Shown here: positions 14,207 through 16,520 of the stretch, piece after piece | Numbering within the stretch: the first letter of the stretch is position 1 | Layout: each line of letters begins with the position of its first letter | Source: DASWVC01 sp036401335 | GTDB lineage: Bacteria; Verrucomicrobiota; Verrucomicrobiia; Chthoniobacterales; JAFAMB01 | Reading direction: 5' to 3' | Assembly (NCBI GenBank): GCA_036401335.1 | Contig: DASWVC010000198.1 | Location: forward strand, 1-16,520 | DNA: 16,520 bases | Program-made: the position numbers and the translations under genes | Notes under the pieces: model-generated | The model's database searches: none | What the model saw: the letters and a program-made list of their open reading frames with translations, nothing else | Told to the model about the DNA's origin: nothing

Positions 14207-14234
14207 GGCGGCGAAGGGACTCGCCGCCCTACCG
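14207..14234 (+). repeat. REP-like dispersed palindrome, copy 2
   Basis: Hairpin arms GGCGGCGA (14207-14214) and TCGCCGCC (14221-14228) with a 6-nt loop, followed by CTACCG. The unit matches the reverse complement of 5180-5207 at 27 of 28 bases. It differs at one arm base, where copy 1 has a perfect 9-bp stem. It sits in the non-coding gap between the OGFr-like remnant and the otsAB-side terminator. Confidence 0.65.
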
Positions 14235-14255
14235 ACCTGGGACGTCCCTCGCCTG

Positions 14256-14278
14256 ACCCATTTTCCGAAAGGGTTTTT
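14256..14278 (+). terminator. Probable Rho-independent terminator, plus strand
   Basis: ACCC (14256-14259) pairs with GGGT (14271-14274), one A bulges, TTT (14261-14263) pairs with AAA (14268-14270), and the loop is TCCG. The stem runs directly into TTTTT (14274-14278). The stem is short, so strength is modest. It would stop transcription from otsAB before the convergent comM gene. Confidence 0.4.
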
Positions 14279-14321
14279 GGCAACTGCTGTATCTGTTTCC
14301 AAACCTGCCCAGGCCCGTTTT

Positions 14322-15851
14322 TTACCACAACTGACGGTCGAGTGAGCGGTACTGGACGGCTTCGGCCAGGTGAACGGCCTGGATGCGATCGGCGCCGGCC
14401 AGGTCGGCTATCGTCCGGGCCACTTTGAGGATGCGGTCATGGGCGCGGGCGCTCAGGTTGAGGGCACTGACGGCCCGGCGGAGAAGCTCCGTGCCTTCCG
14501 GCTCCAACGCGCAATGGCGCCGCAGCAGGCGCGAACCCATCCGGGCGTTGCTGGTCACCTGTGGCTCGGCCGCGAACCGTTTCTGCTGCCGCAGCCGGGC
14601 CAGGGTGACCCGCTCACGGATTCGCTCCGAGCTTTCCCCTTCGGTTGCATCGGTGAGGTCCTGGAGTTCCATCGCGGGCACTTCCACGTGGAGGTCAACC
14701 CGGTCGAGCAAGGGACCCGACAGACGGCTGCGGTACTTAAGCACCTGCCCCGGGTGGCAGCGGCACTCCCGTTTCACATCCCCGTAGTGCCCGCACGGGC
14801 AAGGGTTCATCGCGGCGACCAGCATAAATTCCGCCGGGAAGGTCATGGTGCCGGCCGCTCGTGAGATCGTCACTTTGCCGTCTTCCAGCGGCTGACGCAT
14901 GACTTCCAGCGTGGAACGGCGGAACTCCGGCAACTCATCCAGTAACAGCACACCGTGATGGGCCAAACTGACCTCGCCCGGCGAGGGATGGGCCGTGCCG
15001 CCGAGCAGGCCGGCATCCGAGATGGTATGGTGGGGGGTGCGGAACGGCCGGTCCCACACGAACGGGTCCTTGCCCTCCAGCAGGCCGCAGACGCTGTGAA
15101 TTTTGGTGGTTTCAATCGCTTCGGCCAGGGTCAACGGGGGAAGGATGGAAGGGATGCGTTTGGCGATCATCGATTTGCCCGAGCCGGGCGGCCCGATCAT
15201 CAGCAGGTTGTGTTCACCGGCCGCTGCCACCTCAATGGCCCGTTTGACGTGAGGCTGGCCTTTGACCTCCGCGAAGTCGACCTCGGCCGAAGGCGCCGGC
15301 CGGGCGACACGGGCGATCCCGCGGGGCAATTCACGCTCGCCCCGGAGGAAGAGCACGACCTCCGCCAGGGTCGCTGCACCGACGATCTCGAGCCCGTCCA
15401 CCACGGCCGCTTCGTCGGCATTGTGGGCGGGCAACACCAATGCGCGCCAGCCGCGTCGCCGCGCCTCCAGGGCAATGGCCAGCGCACCTTTCACCGGCCG
15501 CAACCGGCCGGAAAGCGCCAGTTCCCCGGTGAAGCAAAACGCATCCAGATCGGGAAGGCGGCTCTTGTCGTTGAGCGCGAGCAGGCCGAGGGCGATCGGC
15601 AGGTCGAAGCTGGGCCCTTCCTTGCGCAGGTCCGCCGGGGCCAAGCTAATGGTTATTCGGCCGGGCGGCTCCCGCAATCCGCTGTTGTGGATGTCGCTCA
15701 GGGTCCGGTCCCGGCTTTCCCGGACGGCCGCATCGGGCAGGCCGACCACGGTGACCCTGGCGTCCTGACCCCACATGCTCGCGTGCACCTCGATCTCGAC
15801 CTCAAACGCGTCTACGCCGACCACCGCGGCGGAATGGACTCTAGACGGCAT
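14322..15851 (-). CDS. comM: ComM/YifB-family Mg-chelatase-like AAA+ ATPase
   Basis: This 509-aa protein matches the YifB/ComM family in length and full domain order. In naturally transforming bacteria ComM is a hexameric branch-migration helicase that helps integrate incoming DNA; in others the role is less clear. Seen: an N-terminal Lon-like fold (about 1-170, with VTVVGLPDAAVRESRDR at 33-49), Walker A GPPGSGKS (220-227), Walker B VLLLDELPEF (301-310), a zinc-type cluster CPCGHYGDVKRECRCHP (351-367), the SGPLLDRVDLHVEV arginine-finger region (378-391) and the C-terminal Mg-chelatase domain (about 410-509, ending YRSLDRQLW). ATG 15851 gives the canonical MPSRVHSAAVVGVDAFEVEIE start; the 32-codon upstream extension to 15947 is non-homologous. 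It stands alone, convergent with the otsAB side. No other competence gene is visible. Confidence 0.93.
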   Translation of the reverse strand: MPSRVHSAAVVGVDAFEVEIEVHASMWGQDARVTVVGLPDAAVRESRDRTLSDIHNSGLREPPGRITISLAPADLRKEGPSFDLPIALGLLALNDKSRLPDLDAFCFTGELALSGRLRPVKGALAIALEARRRGWRALVLPAHNADEAAVVDGLEIVGAATLAEVVLFLRGERELPRGIARVARPAPSAEVDFAEVKGQPHVKRAIEVAAAGEHNLLMIGPPGSGKSMIAKRIPSILPPLTLAEAIETTKIHSVCGLLEGKDPFVWDRPFRTPHHTISDAGLLGGTAHPSPGEVSLAHHGVLLLDELPEFRRSTLEVMRQPLEDGKVTISRAAGTMTFPAEFMLVAAMNPCPCGHYGDVKRECRCHPGQVLKYRSRLSGPLLDRVDLHVEVPAMELQDLTDATEGESSERIRERVTLARLRQQKRFAAEPQVTSNARMGSRLLRRHCALEPEGTELLRRAVSALNLSARAHDRILKVARTIADLAGADRIQAVHLAEAVQYRSLDRQLW

Positions 15852-16070
15852 AGAATAACATGGATTAATCCTGTTACATAATCGAGTCCATGGCAAGCGC
15901 TTTGTCTGGTCGGGTGCGCGAGGTGCCCCTCTCAGCGGCGGCCCCATCCCCTTCTCGGTTGGGGAAAATCACCTCGGCCTTCTCTCTTGATCTTTTTTAC
16001 AGGCCGTGCCGAAACCGAGTGTGCAGGTTCCGCGCTAATACCTGGCGACTTTGCTCCTCATAGCTTGCGG
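15852..16070. other. Intergenic gap upstream of comM
   Basis: This 219-bp region between the LysR-type gene and comM (both minus strand) must carry the comM promoter. A perfect 10-bp palindrome GGATTAATCC (15862-15871) lies just upstream of the comM ATG. I could not assign clear -35/-10 boxes. A CCCC...GGGG inverted segment near 15941-15964 is weak and lacks a T-run on the minus strand. Confidence 0.35.
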
Positions 16071-16076
16071 CTATGA
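16058..16076. repeat. Inverted repeat spanning the LysR-type gene stop codon
   Basis: TCATAGC (16058-16064) and GCTATGA (16070-16076) form a perfect 7-bp stem with the 5-nt loop TTGCG, and the TAG stop (16071-16073) lies inside one arm. No T-run follows on the minus strand, so if it acts at the transcript end it would not be as a classical intrinsic terminator. Confidence 0.35.
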
Positions 16077-16520
16077 ACCGGAAGTTCGCGCCGTCAACTC
16101 TTTGAGCGTGCCCTCCGTCGCCAGTTTTTTCTCCGGGTGCATTGCAGGCAAGGCTTTAACCTTGTGGTTCTGCTTGCCTTCGAAGCGGTCGCTGACGATG
16201 CGGATGTAATGTTGAAGCGGCAGGGAAAAGTTTTCCTTCCGCCAGAGGAGATGCGTTTTGCTGTACACCACTTCGTCCAAGGGATGGAAGACGGTGCCTT
16301 CATGGGGAAGCCGGAGGCAGGACTCGGGCAACAGTGCCACGCCCATTTCCAATCCAACCAAGTGGATCAGCGTGGAGGTGCTGTTGGACTCGTGCGTGAT
16401 GTTCGGGGTGAACCCGGCCTCGCCGCACACACGGGTGAGCCAATCGCGCGTGCCGGGGTAATCGTCCTCGGGAAGCGAGATAAACGCTTTTTCAGCGAGG
16501 TCTTTGAGCCTCAAAGGGGT
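16071..16520 (-). CDS. LysR-type transcriptional regulator, effector domain only (5' end cut by window edge)
   Basis: The frame is open at the right edge (TPLRLKDLAEKAFISLPEDD) and ends at TAG 16073-16071, giving about 149 C-terminal residues. The content is the second half of a LysR substrate-binding domain: LRLKDLAEKAFISLPEDDYPG, then the typical LIHLVGLEMGVALLPESC helix-strand pair (the GxGVALLP-like hallmark) and LLWRKENFSLPLQHYIRIV near the end of the fold. The last about 35 residues (from about FEGKQNHKV) are a lysine-rich tail beyond the usual domain end. The helix-turn-helix half lies outside the window, so the target genes, normally divergent from the regulator, are not visible. A leucine codon TTG at 16514 is not a start; homology clearly continues upstream of it. 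Confidence 0.88.
   Translation of the reverse strand, partial: TPLRLKDLAEKAFISLPEDDYPGTRDWLTRVCGEAGFTPNITHESNSTSTLIHLVGLEMGVALLPESCLRLPHEGTVFHPLDEVVYSKTHLLWRKENFSLPLQHYIRIVSDRFEGKQNHKVKALPAMHPEKKLATEGTLKELTARTSGS

Noticed and set aside
14955..15881. 308-codon plus-strand frame inside comM
   Set aside because: Antisense shadow of the Mg-chelatase-like gene; no domain or ribosome-binding site.

Overview
This window is ordinary bacterial chromosome, GC-rich, with genes on both strands and no rRNA, tRNA, phage, insertion-sequence or CRISPR signature that I could find. The protein mix fits a soil or freshwater Verrucomicrobiota: an Uma2 protein, a CGNR/ABATE regulator, a fused OtsA-OtsB, a bacterial OGFr-like remnant, and a dispersed palindrome whose spurious translation reads RRRDSPPYR. 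That assignment is an inference, since no phylogenetic marker gene is present.

Layout, left to right. (1) 1-2127, minus strand: a CGNR/ABATE zinc-finger regulator followed by larC (nickel-pincer cofactor synthesis), which is cut by the left edge. Two ACCTT...AAGGT palindromes lie upstream of the regulator. (2) 2128-3004: a mostly non-coding stretch with a probable 38-aa membrane miniprotein behind a strong Shine-Dalgarno sequence, several palindromes, and a doubtful 59-aa disordered ORF. (3) 3005-5118: an Uma2-family nuclease (+) convergent with an FBH1/UvrD-like SF1 helicase (-). (4) 5122-5348: a gap holding one copy of the REP-like palindrome. (5) 5349-9690, minus strand: a compact run of an unrecognised 290-aa protein, an M20D amidohydrolase, a transglutaminase-fold protein and a cytochrome P450. 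The first three overlap by 1 and 4 bases, and the P450 follows after 72 bp. This is the most system-like part of the window. (6) 9691-10168: a gap with a 9-bp hairpin. (7) 10169-13913: a secreted N-acetylmuramoyl-L-alanine amidase (-), divergent from a secreted protein of unknown function and a bifunctional trehalose-6-phosphate synthase/phosphatase (+). (8) 13914-14321: an OGFr-like gene remnant, the second REP copy and a probable terminator. (9) 14322-16520, minus strand: a ComM/YifB AAA+ ATPase and the C-terminal part of a LysR-type regulator cut by the right edge.

Working together: the regulator and larC may form one transcriptional unit. The overlapping trio is very likely translationally coupled and suggests processing of an amide-linked small molecule or peptide, with the P450 as a possible tailoring or degrading enzyme, but the substrate cannot be read from sequence. 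OtsAB makes the osmolyte trehalose and may be co-transcribed with the secreted protein before it. The remaining genes look independent. Several long antisense reading frames (up to 516 codons) are by-products of high GC and were not annotated.
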